Source of the DNA: Amycolatopsis xylanica
GTDB taxonomy: Bacteria; Actinomycetota; Actinomycetes; Mycobacteriales; Pseudonocardiaceae
Direction of reading: 5' to 3'
Assembly (NCBI RefSeq): GCF_900107045.1
Contig: NZ_FNON01000011.1
Span: 124,001-188,000 of the forward strand
Length of the DNA stretch: 64,000 nt
How positions within the stretch are numbered: the first letter of the stretch is position 1; each line of letters opens with the position of its first letter. The notes beneath the pieces were generated by a model, which made no database searches, was not told where the DNA came from, and saw only the letters and a program-made list of their open reading frames with translations. Shown one piece after another: positions 46,301-52,497 of this stretch. Made by a program: the position numbers and the translations under genes.

Positions 46301-49300
46301 TCGTCGTCCAGTCGCGAGTGGACGGTCACGTCCCGCCTGCCGTCGGCGGCCGGTCCGCCGACGACCACCTGCAATTCGACCGCACCCCGCTCGGGGATCC
46401 GCAGCGGGTGTTCGAGCACGAGATCCTCGACCGTCGCGCAGCCGGTCAGCTCACCGGCGTGCAGTGCCAGCTCGACGAACCCGGTTCCCGGCAGCAGGGC
46501 CGTCCCGGTCACCGCGTGGTCGGTCAGCCAGGGAGCGCTCTGCCGCGACAGCTTGCCCGCGCACACCAAGCCCTCGGTGCCCGCGAGCGGGATCACGGTG
46601 TCGAGCAGCGGGTGCTCCGAGGTGCCCGCGGCCGCCGCGGGCGTCGGCACCATCCAGAACCGCTCGACCTGGAACGGGTAGGTGGGCAGGTCGATCTGCC
46701 TGCCGCTCGGGAACACCGTGCCCCAGTCGACGTTCGCGCCATGCGCGTGCGCGGTGGCCAGCGACAGCAGCAAGCGGTCGAGGCCGCCATCGCCGCGCCG
46801 CAGCGTGCCGAGCGCGTGCCCGTCGCGTGCCTTCTCTTCGAGGATCTGCTGCACGCCGACGGTGAGCACCGGGTGCGGGCTGCATTCGACGAACAACGCG
46901 TGCTTCTCGGCGAGCGCCCCGAGCACCCGGTGCAGTTCCACCGGATTGCGCAGGTTCCGGTACCAGTACTCGGCGTCCAGCCCGGCGGTGTCGATCAGCT
47001 CACCGGTCAGCGTGGAGTGGAACGGCACCTCGCTCGTGCGCGGCACGATCGGGCCCAGCTCACGCAGCAACACCTCGTGCAGCTGCTCCACCTGCGGCGA
47101 ATGCGACGCGTAGTCCACCGGCAGCCGGTGCACCCGCACGCCGTCGGCCGCCAGCGCCTCGGCGAACTCGTCCAGCGCCGTCGGCTCGCCGGAGACCACA
47201 GTGGACGCCGGGCCGTTGGCCGCCGCGACGGACAGCCGTGGCGCCCATCGCTCGATCTTGGCATCGACCTCAGCCCGGGAAAGGCCGACCGAAGCCATGC
47301 CTCCTTGGCCAGACAACGCGCGAATCGCCTTGCTCCGCAACGCGACCACTCGCGCACCGTCCGAAAGCGACAGTCCACCCGCGACGGTCGCGGCCGCGAT
47401 CTCACCCTGCGAGTGCCCGACGACCGCAACAGGCGTGACACCGTGCGCCCGCCAGGTGGCGGCCAGCGAGACCATCACCGCCCACAGCGCGGGCTGGACG
47501 ACGTCGACCCGCTCCAGTGCGGTCTCGTCGGCGAGCACCTCGGTCAGCGACCAGTCGACGAACTCACCCAGCGCCCGCTCGCAGGCGGCCATCTGCTCGG
47601 CGAAGACCGGACTGGTGCGCAGCAGGTCCACCGCCATGCCCACCCATTGCGTGCCCTGCCCGGGAAAGACGAGCACCGGACTGCTGCTCCCGTGGGCCCG
47701 GCCGACCGCGGTACCGGCCGCCGCCTTGCCCGCGGCGATCGCGCGCAATCCCGCGAGGAACTCGTCACGGTCCCGGCCGACGACGGCCGCGCGGTGGTCG
47801 AACCTCGCCCGGCCGGTCACCAGCGTGAACCCGGCGTCGGCGAGGTCGAGTTCCGGGTCGCCTTCGAGCCATTCGCCGAGTTGGGCCGCCTGCTCGCGGA
47901 CCGCGACCTCGGTCTTGGCCGAGAGCACCAGCGGCAGCACCCGGCGCGTGGGCTGTGGTTCGGCGGGCGGCTGTTCGAGGATCACGTGCGCGTTGGTGCC
48001 GCTGATGCCGAACGACGACACCGCCGCGCGGCGCGGCCGATCGGACTTCGGCCACGGGGTGTGCTCGGCGAGCGGCGCGACCTGCCCGCTCGCCCAGTCG
48101 ACGTGCGGGCTCGGCGCGTCGAAATGCAGGATCTTGGGCAGCAGCCCGTACCGCATCGCCTGCACCATCTTGATCACACCGCCCACCCCGGCCGCGGCCT
48201 GGGCGTGCCCGATGTTGGCCTTGAGCGAGCCGAGCAGGAGCGGGCGCTCGCGGTCCTGGCCGTAGGTGGCGAGCAGTGCCTGCGCTTCGATCGGGTCGCC
48301 GAGCGGGGTCCCGGTGCCGTGCGCCTCGACCGCGTCGACGTCGGCCGGGGTCAGCCCGGCGCTGTCGAGCGCGTCGCGGATGACCCGTTCCTGCGCGGGC
48401 CCGCTCGGCGCGGAAATGCCGTTGGACGCGCCGTCCTGGGTGACGGCCGAGCCGCGCACGATGGCGAGCACCCGGTGCCCGTTGCGCTCGGCGTCCGACA
48501 ACCGCTCCAGCACGAGCAGCCCGGCGCCTTCGGCCCAGGCGGTGCCGTTCGCGGCGGCCGCGAACGGCTTGCACCGGCCGTCCGGCGAAAGCCCCCGCAT
48601 CCGCGAGAACTCGATGAACATCTCCGGCGTCGCCATGACCGTCACGCCGCCAGCCAGCGCCAGCGAGCATTCGCCACGCAGCAGCGACTGGGTCGCCAAG
48701 TGCATCGCGACCAGCGAAGACGAGCACGCCGAGTCGACCGTGATCGCGGGCCCGCGGAAGTCGAAGAAGTACGAGAGCCGCCCGGACACCACGCTGGAGG
48801 TGTTTCCGGTGATCAGGTGGCCTTCGAGTCCTTTGGGGACGGTGTGCACCCTGGGCATGTAGTCGTGGTTGAGTGTGCCCGCGAACACCGCCGTCCGGCT
48901 GCCCCGCACGGACGCCGGATCGATGCCCGCGCTCTCGAACGCCTCCCAGGCAGTGGTCAGCAGCAGCCGCTGCTGCGGGTCGGTGGTCAGCGCCTCGCGC
49001 GGGGAGATGCCGAAGAACGACGCGTCGAAATCCCCCGCGTCGTAAAGGAAACCGCCGTTTCGCGTGTACGAGGTGCCGACGTGGTCGGGGTCCGGGTCGA
49101 AGAGCGTGTCGAGATCCCAGCCACGGTCCGCCGGGAACTCGCCGATCGCGTCGACCCCGGTCGCCGCCACCCGCCACAGGTCGTCCGGCGTGGCGATGCC
49201 CCCGGGGAACCGGCAAGCCATGCCGACGATCGCCACCGGCTCGTAGACCGGCCCTGCCTGGGGACGCGCTGCCGGGGTCTCGGGTGCCGCACGCAGATGC

Positions 49301-51153
49301 TCGGCCAGCGCGCGGGGCGTCGGGTAGTTGAGGAACGCGGTCTGGGACACCTGCGTCTCCACGAGCGGCTGGAGCCGCTCGTACAGCTCGACGCCCATGA
49401 GCGAGGTGAACCCGAGTTCGGCGAACTTGCGGTCGGGATCGACGTCGGCGGGATCGGCGTGCCCCAGCACCAGCGCGGCCTGCTCGCGCACCACCCTCAG
49501 CAGCGCGTCGTCGTCTCCGGTCCGCGGCTTCGTGCGCACCGGCCGTCGCACAGCGTCGACCCAGTGCCGGGTGCGCTGGAACGGGTAGGTCGGCAGCCGG
49601 ACGGCGCTGGCGCCGTCGAACACCGTCTCCCAGCCGGGCTGACCGCCTGCGAGCGTGTCTGTCTCGTGGCCCTCGGCGATCGCTCGCAGGCCGGACAGCA
49701 ACGCTTCCCGTGCCGACGCCGTGAACGCGGCCCGATGCTCGAACGCGGTGCGCGTGGTCGCCAAGGAGTAGGCGAGGTCCAGCAGGGAAATCTCGGGGTG
49801 GTTCTCGACGTATTCGCCGAGCCGCACAGCCTGCTCTCGCAACGCTTCAGGTGATCGTCCAGAAAGGACGAACGGAAGCTCCTTCGCGGCAACGGCTTGC
49901 GTCTTGGGAGCTGCCGGTGGTTCGCTGAGCACGAGATGACAATTCGTCCCGCCCAGGCCGAACGAACTCACTCCGGCGAACCTCGGCCCCGCGTCCCACG
50001 CCTTCGCCTCGGTGCAGACGCGCAGGCGCAACGCGTCAAGCGGGATCTGCGGATTCGGGGTCTCGAAGTTCAGGCTCGCCGGGATCTCCCTGTGCTGGAT
50101 GGCGAGCACGGCCTTGAGAAGGCCCGCGATCCCCGCGGCCGCTTCGAGATGACCGAGATTGGTCTTCACCGACCCCACCGGCAGCGGGTCGCCGTCGAGA
50201 CGCGCTTTCCCATGCACGGCACCGAGTGCGGCGGCCTCGATCGGGTCGCCGACCTTGGTCCCGGTCCCGTGCAGCTCGACGTACCCGACCTGCACGGGAT
50301 CGACACCGGCGTGCTCGTACGCGGTCCGCAGCACCTCTTCCTGCGCGGCCTGGCTGGGCACGGTGAGCCCGTCACCACCGCCGTCGTTGTTGACCGCGCC
50401 GCCGCTGATCACGCCGTGGATCAGGTCACCGGCGGCCACCGCGGCTTCCAGCGGCTTGAGCACCACGACCGCGCCACCCTCGCCGCGCACGAACCCGTTG
50501 GCCCGCGCGTCGAAGGTGTGACACCGCCCGTCAGGCGAGAGACCGCCGAACCGCTCGGCCTCCTGCGCGCTCGCGGCGGCGAGGTTGAGATTGACGCCGC
50601 CGGCGAGCGCGATCTCCGATTCCCCGGAGAGCAGGCTCTGACACGCCAGGTGGACCGCGACCAGCGAGGACGACTGGCCGGTGTCGACGACCATGCTCGG
50701 GCCGCGCAGCCCGCAGAAGTACGAAACCCGGTTCGCGATGATCCCGCGTTGCAGGCCGGCGAAAGTGTGCTGGGAACTGTCGCGGGCGGTCAGCCTCGCG
50801 TAGTCGTCGCGGCCCGCGCCGATGAAGACACCGGCCCGGGTGTCCCGCATGGACTCCGCGACAATTCCGGCGTCCTCCAAGGCTTCCCAGCTCAGTTCGA
50901 GCGTCAGCCGCTGCTGCGGGTCCATCGCGGCCGCTTCGCGCGGCGAGATGCCGAAGAATCCGGCGTCGAACTGGTCCACCCCGGAAATGAACGAGCCCCA
51001 GCGAGCCCCGGCCTCGTAGGCTTCATCACCGTCCCGCCGCTCAGCCGGGATCTCGGTGATCAGATTCGCGCCCGCTTTGAGCTGTGCCCAGAATTCCGAA
51101 AGGTCTCTCGCCTGAGCGAAACGGCACGAAATCCCGACAATGGCAATAGCCAT
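31351..51153 (-). CDS. Modular type I polyketide synthase ending in condensation and FkbH domains
   Basis: 6600 residues from the ATG at 51153 (GGGGGA site); upstream codons lack PKS sequence. Domain order: KSQ-ACP; KS-AT-DH-KR-ACP three times; condensation domain; FkbH-type HAD/acyltransferase. No ER and no thioesterase are present. Phosphopantetheine serines are S584, S2234, S3922 and S5618; KS cysteines C810, C2462 and C4151; AT serines S1248, S2903 and S4584. The protein would build a tetraketide with methyl branches from two methylmalonyl units, and the C and FkbH domains suggest addition of a glyceryl unit before reductive release by the next gene product. The P450 gene lies 41 bp upstream in the same operon. 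Length and domain set are coherent, with no frameshift. Confidence 0.95.
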   Translation of the reverse strand: MAIAIVGISCRFAQARDLSEFWAQLKAGANLITEIPAERRDGDEAYEAGARWGSFISGVDQFDAGFFGISPREAAAMDPQQRLTLELSWEALEDAGIVAESMRDTRAGVFIGAGRDDYARLTARDSSQHTFAGLQRGIIANRVSYFCGLRGPSMVVDTGQSSSLVAVHLACQSLLSGESEIALAGGVNLNLAAASAQEAERFGGLSPDGRCHTFDARANGFVRGEGGAVVVLKPLEAAVAAGDLIHGVISGGAVNNDGGGDGLTVPSQAAQEEVLRTAYEHAGVDPVQVGYVELHGTGTKVGDPIEAAALGAVHGKARLDGDPLPVGSVKTNLGHLEAAAGIAGLLKAVLAIQHREIPASLNFETPNPQIPLDALRLRVCTEAKAWDAGPRFAGVSSFGLGGTNCHLVLSEPPAAPKTQAVAAKELPFVLSGRSPEALREQAVRLGEYVENHPEISLLDLAYSLATTRTAFEHRAAFTASAREALLSGLRAIAEGHETDTLAGGQPGWETVFDGASAVRLPTYPFQRTRHWVDAVRRPVRTKPRTGDDDALLRVVREQAALVLGHADPADVDPDRKFAELGFTSLMGVELYERLQPLVETQVSQTAFLNYPTPRALAEHLRAAPETPAARPQAGPVYEPVAIVGMACRFPGGIATPDDLWRVAATGVDAIGEFPADRGWDLDTLFDPDPDHVGTSYTRNGGFLYDAGDFDASFFGISPREALTTDPQQRLLLTTAWEAFESAGIDPASVRGSRTAVFAGTLNHDYMPRVHTVPKGLEGHLITGNTSSVVSGRLSYFFDFRGPAITVDSACSSSLVAMHLATQSLLRGECSLALAGGVTVMATPEMFIEFSRMRGLSPDGRCKPFAAAANGTAWAEGAGLLVLERLSDAERNGHRVLAIVRGSAVTQDGASNGISAPSGPAQERVIRDALDSAGLTPADVDAVEAHGTGTPLGDPIEAQALLATYGQDRERPLLLGSLKANIGHAQAAAGVGGVIKMVQAMRYGLLPKILHFDAPSPHVDWASGQVAPLAEHTPWPKSDRPRRAAVSSFGISGTNAHVILEQPPAEPQPTRRVLPLVLSAKTEVAVREQAAQLGEWLEGDPELDLADAGFTLVTGRARFDHRAAVVGRDRDEFLAGLRAIAAGKAAAGTAVGRAHGSSSPVLVFPGQGTQWVGMAVDLLRTSPVFAEQMAACERALGEFVDWSLTEVLADETALERVDVVQPALWAVMVSLAATWRAHGVTPVAVVGHSQGEIAAATVAGGLSLSDGARVVALRSKAIRALSGQGGMASVGLSRAEVDAKIERWAPRLSVAAANGPASTVVSGEPTALDEFAEALAADGVRVHRLPVDYASHSPQVEQLHEVLLRELGPIVPRTSEVPFHSTLTGELIDTAGLDAEYWYRNLRNPVELHRVLGALAEKHALFVECSPHPVLTVGVQQILEEKARDGHALGTLRRGDGGLDRLLLSLATAHAHGANVDWGTVFPSGRQIDLPTYPFQVERFWMVPTPAAAAGTSEHPLLDTVIPLAGTEGLVCAGKLSRQSAPWLTDHAVTGTALLPGTGFVELALHAGELTGCATVEDLVLEHPLRIPERGAVELQVVVGGPAADGRRDVTVHSRLDDEPWTRHATGTLAPAVTAGDALTAWPPPGEVVALDDAYETLADLGYEYGPAFQGLRAMWRDGDDLYAEIALPPEAGDAERFAIHPALLDAALHPVIIAAPDELRLPFSFADVSLHAREATMLRVRLSAVGGAFAITAADGAGAPVFSARSLALRPISAEQLGSAERGHLRSLFKVEWKPVSSTGDSEGDVVIAHVPAEGEVRDRVGHVLGLVQDWLNDKGSDSKKLVVVTSRAVATDDVDLASAPVWGLLRTAQSENPGRFVLVDLEEPAPELLRAAVATGEPQVAVRDERLLAPRLVRAAVPDDAAPTALDPAGTALITGGIGTLGRLFARHLVTRYGVRHLVLTGRRGRDTEGAAELEAELTGLGAQVTIAACDVADANQLAGVLSGLEHPLTVVIHAAGVLDDSTVAALDAERLDTVLRPKADGAWNLHKLTEHLDLGAFVLFSSVAGIVGNPGQANYAAANTYLDALAAHRRAAGLPATTLAWGLWAQDTGMTGHLSALDRTRMARNGLVPMDAELGLALFDAALALDEALVVPVRLDLGALREAAKSGTRPPLFTELLGTVRAPAAGQAALTPVRDEKAMLDLVRATTATVLGHGPSDSVSDDQAFGEAGINSLSALELRNELNAATGLRLPATAVFDYPTPAALASYLADQTWGSAPAVVAERPRASTSDEPIAVVSMACRLPGGVSDPDGLWRLVAEGRDAVGPFPAGRWDVESLYDPDPDAPGKSYARHGGFLDDIESFDAGFFGITPKEAAAMDPQQRLLMETTWEALERAGIVPASLAGSGTGVYVGMMASDYLVGSRLDQLDGYVGTGSALSVASGRLAYALGLHGPALTVDTACSSSLVAVQLAAQALRSGECDLALAGGVTVMVTPQLFVEFSRLRGLSPTGRCRSFSDDADGAVWAEGAGMVVLKRLSDAQRDGDPILAVLRGIAVNQDGRSQGLSAPNGPAQEQVIRRALAQSGLEPGDLDYVEAHGTGTPLGDPIEANALAQVFGDRERPLYVGSLKSNLGHAQAAAGIAGLIKVVQSLRHETLPASLHAETLSQHVDWDGSGLHVLREATAWPASGRVRRAGLSSFGISGTNAHLVIEEAPEVTAGSVPDSPVTLFPLSGRTLPALRGQARRLREFLESRPELALSTVAATLAHRRTHFDHRIVVRASSRDELLAGLRELADGGADDSIGTIRQPGKIAFVFPGQGAQWAGMGRDLLETDAVFAETVERCDAALSSFVDWSVRAVLRGDAGAPSLERVDVVQPVLFTVMVSLAAVWRARGIEPEAVVGHSQGEVAAACVADALSLEDAAAVVAVRSRALTELSGTGGMAVVALSRAEVESRLAGRASIAAVNSGRATVIAGDDESLAELLAEFARDEIFARRVDVDYASHSPLVEPVRDRITAELDGIALSAPEIAWYSTVTGEQVAGDSDGYWYENLRQPVLFGPTVERMVAEGYRHFVELSPHPALLTALETIDDELVAVGSLRRDEDGMACLDRALAELHVQGLAIDWRRLVPETGTVDLPTYAWDGQRHWLEPEAAADGPGLFDRAAHPLLGVQVQSADESRWTFRNEWSPSTVDWLPDHAVFGRIVVSGTTLLELCRAALAVARPDDPADVVDLLLIAPVVLSGPVEVSVEVIITEAAPEITVHSRLRGEPWTLNATASAAEAAVTTGRPPVWPEAGEPAWGPETYDELTRLGLGYGPAFQCVRDVVVTGEGELLARLSLPSSARDVADPYPVHPALLDAALHVSAAFEGGIAAGGRVQLPVSMGRVSLARAGGHDLVVSVRRTDSDGDLTLDVTLWDADGFAVGRLENVRSRSASPVDLAEGSGNGRHLYEVAWTAVPEQPAEPSGEWTVLGDAAIRSEIEAAGIRVSDTGGEVVVRVWPQGTARELAEAGLAELQALIAAGEDAPSRTIWVTDGALAAGDGDTVPNLEQSVLWGLARTARAEHPDLGLTLVDGTNSLVAALLQADEPELAVRAGTLLAPRLVRALGVVSDADGSNRSDHSRPQGEGAVLITGGLGGVGRNIARLLAERGVRKLLLTSRQGPADSRAAEISAELGALGAEVEVVACDVSVEAEVAEVLGSVEALRGVVHCAGVLDDGVVADLTPERLAKVMGPKVDGAVHLHRLTAGLPLEMFVLISSVAGVIGNAGQANYAAANVFLDQLAHQRRAAGLPGVSLSYGAWADEGLAVDHADLKRMARFGYGAFSSEQGRDVTELALRHGGSHVVAWNLAVSRLRATPLLRSLLPAQRVEKDDSLADRLSGLSEAERAERVLALVREETARALGLRSTDSVRSDQPIRELGMDSLTAVELRNRIGARVESRLPATLLFDHPTPARLSEYLLSTVFATNSRPVTVERPRVSTSDEPIAVVSMACRLPGGVSDPEGLWRLVAEGRDAVGPFPAERWDVEGLYDPDPDAPGKSYARHGGFLDDIESFDASFFGITPKEAEAMDPQQRLLLETTWEALERADIVPASLAGSGTGVYVGMMASDYLVGSRLDQMDGYVGTGSALSVASGRLAYALGLHGPALTVDTACSSSLVAVQLAVQALRSGECDLALAGGVTVMVTPQLFVEFSRLRGLSPSGRCRSFSDDADGAVWAEGAGMVVLKRLSDAQRDGDRVLALLRGIAVNQDGRSQGLSAPNGPAQEQVIRRALAQSGLEPGDLDYVEAHGTGTSLGDPIEANALARVFGDRERPLYIGSLKSNLGHAQAAAGVAGLIKVVQSLRHETLPASLHADTLSRHVDWDGSGLHVLQEATAWPASGRVRRAGLSSFGISGTNAHLIIEEAPPETVEPVDSVPGQRLYVVSGRSESGLRGQAARLAEYLTEDTDLAGVADALACNRSHFEWRSAIVAGDHAELRAALNRVSEGRITPPREESGKVAFVFSGHGGQWPGMAVDLLKDSEEFRAELSRIDSEIERQAGWSVLEALREGLPDGTEYLQPVLFAVNAALAAAWRPLGVTPDAVVGHSLGEIAAAYHAGALGLEDAVAAVLGRANAAAPLVGQGGMISVALPVSETEELLAPYADRLFIAAVNSPSATAIAGDADALASLRAELEQQGIDVRVLTTPFASHTPLMEPAREVLLDQLAGVQGQAVPTPLYSTVLAEPVTGDRLDAEYWYGNLSKPVRFADTIRRMLDDGYRYFVELSPHPTLLSAIEATAAEAGIEAIGVGSLRKQQGREALLRGLGELYVAGHTPQWTSQGRRVDLPTYAFATERHWRTPVVATGSGSELLGTHVESSDEPGRHLYQCEIDLRDSRFGYLAEHRVNGEAWLPGAAFLGMALEAAGPGAHLVDVQFVRPLALDPEKPVRLQLVLRPAGEFTIASSAGEGWERHVSGRVETSGEELSDLRLDAVRAECADEVDLPAVYAGLSARGIEYGPVFRALEQGKRGPKTAVGRLESRSAPGYLVHPAILDAAFHTAVLPGDAPTGTFVPAGVGRLRFTGLRGAPAWVSCRLRSVSEDSAIVDFGIWDEHENLLLEIENLRLAALSPLDGALFETRWQPRPVAQGTSVDGPWLILADETGVADELGGRLHTAVIARRGSAFAIEGPDRYVVDPTDPGHLERLLREAFADGPPARIVQLTALDAPAIEDATSAEEAARLCCLSTLNLVRALDSRAPRLFVVVRGSQTAGDSTSVTNPQQALAWGFGLAVAQEYPELATTLIDLPPSEGIDELWTQLWHADDERLVALRGSSRLVPRLARTQPDGGDFSAEGVHLITGGLGGLGRVVAERLVRRGVRSLALVSRGTPDAETGEWIAGLERQGVRVHLGRADVADRESLAAALDALRRKAGPISTVVHAAGVLDDATIANLTEENVRRVLAPKVLGTALLTELVPESENLVLFASVAGLLGSAGQSPYSAANAFLDAWAHHLSRTGRRALSLDWGAWSGVGMVADSGAELSRSGVLAFSPQEGGDLFERVLTTGRRQLAPLALDTRLLDARPILDDLVTATAASDDLASHVFEATTDQDRITRLDAYVRARVVDVSGAAGSSTQSLKELGLDSLMVVRLRNAFVRDLGVELPAAEVFEADDISALARTLAQALPERAVRPEAAVSAAEVPDPDVRPATRDVVRLLRSAQPGMPAAAHGVGLALRLTTPTSRDELSGILTKLGARHAALRTGIVPAESGGWELKVDRKVADLLYWTVAAGELDPAERLRTLLEPPFDLAQPSLWRFELVDAGEQGQVLVFGAHHAVSDLQSLLLIAGEIDAGLGGAPLDGTITNRDLDLLIEAQQGGGRATAEWRELFHGSKRLDLELAQARPPVRSYRSGSASVPMPAELMDRVTAAANRLSITPAAFCLGTLTVLLARKQERERFVLAVPVDTRIHADAYDAVGFFGVPVPFPAEARAGEPVAEVLRRTDGRLQRILDRGAMFSDVLATLARQGLRRENAPLVEVYFNYIRSSGRLSQVEVLPAGTGYSDLDLMITMIPDAALIRLDYNLDILDAATGSGLGEEFVRLLGELTEDTSERTSAPELALAATFALGTLPLLCSAALGADGPKIAEAPYHQVLAALKDPAGVFAAAEIGIVLLRAADLGRFGPVDDAMLAELRTAFPAAIKASRKPLIVGFLPTAGQEERFTHWEREIAAELSELPGIAVLDDWDPGTRERFDERTDRLAHLPFTAPFQAAVALRLAEVVKAVRRRAPKVIAVDGDETLWGGVAGEIGPEAVDLGGPRAVLARRLLQWRQAGAVLMLVSNNDEATVRAVLDRPDSVLKPEHFSVFSAAWGPKPERLAEAARTLNLGVDSFLFLDDNPAEIAKVRAALPEVLAVTCPPADELAEFLARLWPLVPAAATAEDALRAKFYEQERERDAASAQAGFEQFLAELDLEVDITAVSDVDIPRAEQLVSRTNQFTLRARSADGGDVARWRERGELWIAAARDRFGDYGQIGLLAVRAEEGHLDVMAWQLSCRALGRGVEERLLEWLAGRAEELGCATVRLTAERTPRNVPARRLLAALGGGHSGDERLEVVRTPDELRVFRSWEQ
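31354..32920 (-). other. FkbH-type HAD/glyceryl-transferase domain at the PKS C terminus
   Basis: Residues about 6079-6600. HAD motif I is VDGDETLWGG (D6267, D6269), motif II LMLVSNNDEATV and motif IV FLFLDDNPAE. The C-terminal GNAT-like part contains SRTNQFTLRAR and SCRALGRGVEERLLEWL. Family members use 1,3-bisphosphoglycerate to make glyceryl-S-ACP. No FkbG/I/K partners for methoxymalonyl formation are in the window. Confidence 0.88.
32925..34105 (-). other. NRPS-type condensation domain at the PKS C-terminal part
   Basis: Residues about 5685-6077. The catalytic motif is GAHHAVSDL (H5807, H5808, D5812; the usual final Gly is Leu). Later motifs include VPVDTRIHADAYDAVGFFGV and EVYFNYI. No adenylation or peptidyl-carrier domain follows on this protein, so it probably joins the acyl chain from ACP S5618 to a unit on another carrier. 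Confidence 0.8.
34170..39259 (-). other. PKS module 3: KS-AT-DH-KR-ACP with a divergent AT
   Basis: Residues about 3966-5660. KS C4151 is nearly identical over its length to the module 2 KS. The AT differs from AT1 and AT2: FSGHGGQWPGM at the start, GHSLGE (S4584) and PFASHTP in place of YASH, so its extender unit cannot be assigned. DH intact (HRVNGEAWLP, D5029). KR with LDD and PYSAAN. ACP S5618. Confidence 0.82.
39260..44329 (-). other. PKS module 2: KS-AT-DH*-KR-ACP, DH with altered motif
   Basis: Residues about 2276-3965. KS C2462. The AT has GHSQGE and DYASHS (methylmalonyl). In the DH the HxxxGxxxxP motif reads HAVFGRIVVSG: His H3197 and Gly are kept but Pro is Ser at 3206; HPALLDAALH is intact. 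The KR is active type with LDD. ACP S3922. DH activity is uncertain, so the unit may keep its hydroxyl. A palindrome is inserted in the KR (40283-40343). Confidence 0.82.
40283..40343. repeat. Palindrome of the GGTTCTAACC family inside the PKS coding region
   Basis: GGGGTCGTGAGTGAT (40287-40301) pairs with ATCACTCACGACCCC (40324-40338); the stem extends outward with a one-base bulge. The centre contains CGGTTAGAACCG. The same outer arm (TCGTGAGTG) and core occur in the terminator-like palindromes at 23466, 28024 and 59151. In frame it encodes SDADGSNRSDHSRP just before the KR nucleotide-binding motif of module 2. Confidence 0.8.
44330..49244 (-). other. PKS module 1: KS-AT-DH-KR-ACP
   Basis: Residues about 638-2275. 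KS Cys C810. The AT has GHSQGE and VDYASHS, the methylmalonyl pattern. The DH is intact: H1546 in DHAVTGTALLP and D1705 in HPALLDAALH. The KR has TGGIGTLG and LDD (B type) with Ser-Tyr-Asn present. ACP S2234. It should give an alpha-methyl-alpha,beta-unsaturated unit. Confidence 0.88.
49245..51153 (-). other. PKS loading module: KSQ-ACP without an acyltransferase
   Basis: Residues 1-636. The ketosynthase has VDTGQSSSL where Cys is replaced by Gln (Q160), the signature of a malonyl- or methylmalonyl-ACP decarboxylase. The KS-AT linker (about 430-505) runs straight into the post-AT motif LPTYPFQRTRHW (about 518), so the AT catalytic core is missing. ACP Ser is S584 (GFTSLMGVEL). The starter must be loaded by another AT or by another enzyme. 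Confidence 0.85.
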
Positions 51154-51194
51154 GACAAATCCCCCATTGCGATACAGAAAACCTTGCGGCGGAA

Positions 51195-52403
51195 TTACCA
51201 GCTGACCGGCAGGGTCTGCGGGCTGCGGGTCATTTGACCGGGCCGCCATTCGATGTTCTCCGGCGCCACGTCCAAGCGCAGACCGGGCAGGCGATTCGGC
51301 AGCCGGTGCAACGTCAGTTCCATTTCGAGCTTGGCCAGCCAGGCGCCAAGGCAATAGTGCGGACCCGCGCCGAGCGCCAGATGCGGCGTGCCCAGCGCGC
51401 TGAGCGGGGCCTCGCGCGGATCCTTCGGGTAAACCTCGGGATCCAGGTTCGCTATCTTGGTGTCGGCCGCGACGATCTCACCCTTTTTGATCAGCACGCC
51501 GCCGATTTCGACGTCTTCGATGGCCCGGCGCAGGAATCCCGGCAGAATGTCGCCACCGATCGAAATACCGCGCAGCATTTGCTCGGCGGCGATCGGCGCC
51601 AGGCTTTCGTCCCGGGCGAGCTCACGCCACGCGTCACGCCCATCGGTGAGCAGGTAGACCAAGGTATTGCCGATGACGGTCGTCGTCACCTCGTGCCCGG
51701 CCACCGTCAGCAGGATGACCAGGCCGACGATCTGCTCTTCCGGCAGCCCGCCGTCCTCGTCCGCGGCCTTGATCAGCGAACTGACCAGGTCGTCCCCCGG
51801 CTCGGCGCGCCGCAGGGCGACGACCTCCGCGCCGAAGGCCGCGAACTCGCCCAGCACCGCCTGCACCTGCTCCGGCGGAAAAGCCGTCGTCGAAAAGGCG
51901 TGATCGCAGAAGTTCGCCAGCCGGTCGCGGTCGAATTCGTCGAGCCCCATCAGCCTGCTCAGCACCGAACTGGGCAACGAACTCGCGAACCCGGAAATGA
52001 TGTCCGCGGGCTGCGGCTTGTCCATGAGCCGATCGATGAGATCGTCCACCACCGACGCGACCCACGGCCGCCACAACGCGATCGACCGCGGCGCGAAGGC
52101 TTTGCTGACCGTGCGGCGCAATCGCCGGTGCTCTTCCCCGTCGAGATTGTTGAGGATCGAGGGATCGGTGAGCAGATTCGGATAAGGCGTGTGCGGCGGC
52201 GCGTCCGGCGCGACGAGCGACGCCCGGTTCAGCCGCGGATCGGTCAGCACCTGCCTGGCCTCGGGGTGACGCTGGACCACCCAGACCGGCACACCGGTCT
52301 TCAACGTGGAAAGAAACGGCGGCCCCAGCGGCTCGTCGGCCCGGTGGGTGTGCAACATCTCCAACGGCTCAGACGCTTTCCCGGTGCCGTTTTCGCGAGA
52401 CAT
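51195..52403 (-). CDS. Cytochrome P450, first gene of the polyketide operon
   Basis: 402 residues from the ATG at 52403 (GGAGG site). I-helix oxygen-activation motif AGHEVTTT, K-helix ExxR in EQMLRGISIG, and the heme ligand C351 in LGAGPHYCLGAWLAKLE. It belongs to the soluble bacterial class supplied by ferredoxin; no ferredoxin gene is adjacent. It is a likely oxidative tailoring enzyme for the polyketide, or acts on carrier-bound intermediates. It is separated from the PKS start by 41 bp and is divergent from the ArsR/SRPBCC pair. Confidence 0.92.
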   Translation of the reverse strand: MSRENGTGKASEPLEMLHTHRADEPLGPPFLSTLKTGVPVWVVQRHPEARQVLTDPRLNRASLVAPDAPPHTPYPNLLTDPSILNNLDGEEHRRLRRTVSKAFAPRSIALWRPWVASVVDDLIDRLMDKPQPADIISGFASSLPSSVLSRLMGLDEFDRDRLANFCDHAFSTTAFPPEQVQAVLGEFAAFGAEVVALRRAEPGDDLVSSLIKAADEDGGLPEEQIVGLVILLTVAGHEVTTTVIGNTLVYLLTDGRDAWRELARDESLAPIAAEQMLRGISIGGDILPGFLRRAIEDVEIGGVLIKKGEIVAADTKIANLDPEVYPKDPREAPLSALGTPHLALGAGPHYCLGAWLAKLEMELTLHRLPNRLPGLRLDVAPENIEWRPGQMTRSPQTLPVSW

Positions 52404-52497
52404 TCGTTCCTCCAGTAGTCGGCCGAGTTTCCAGGGCGGGCTCTTTCCCACGGTTCACCAAGATCCCGAAAGTCACCAACCTCCCGATTGCGGACGC

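Noticed and set aside
40297..49854. Open frame of about 3185 codons on the plus strand opposite the PKS
   Set aside because: It is a mirror of the PKS caused by high third-position GC. Its translation is rich in Arg, Gln, Gly and His without domains, while the minus strand has the full PKS domain series.
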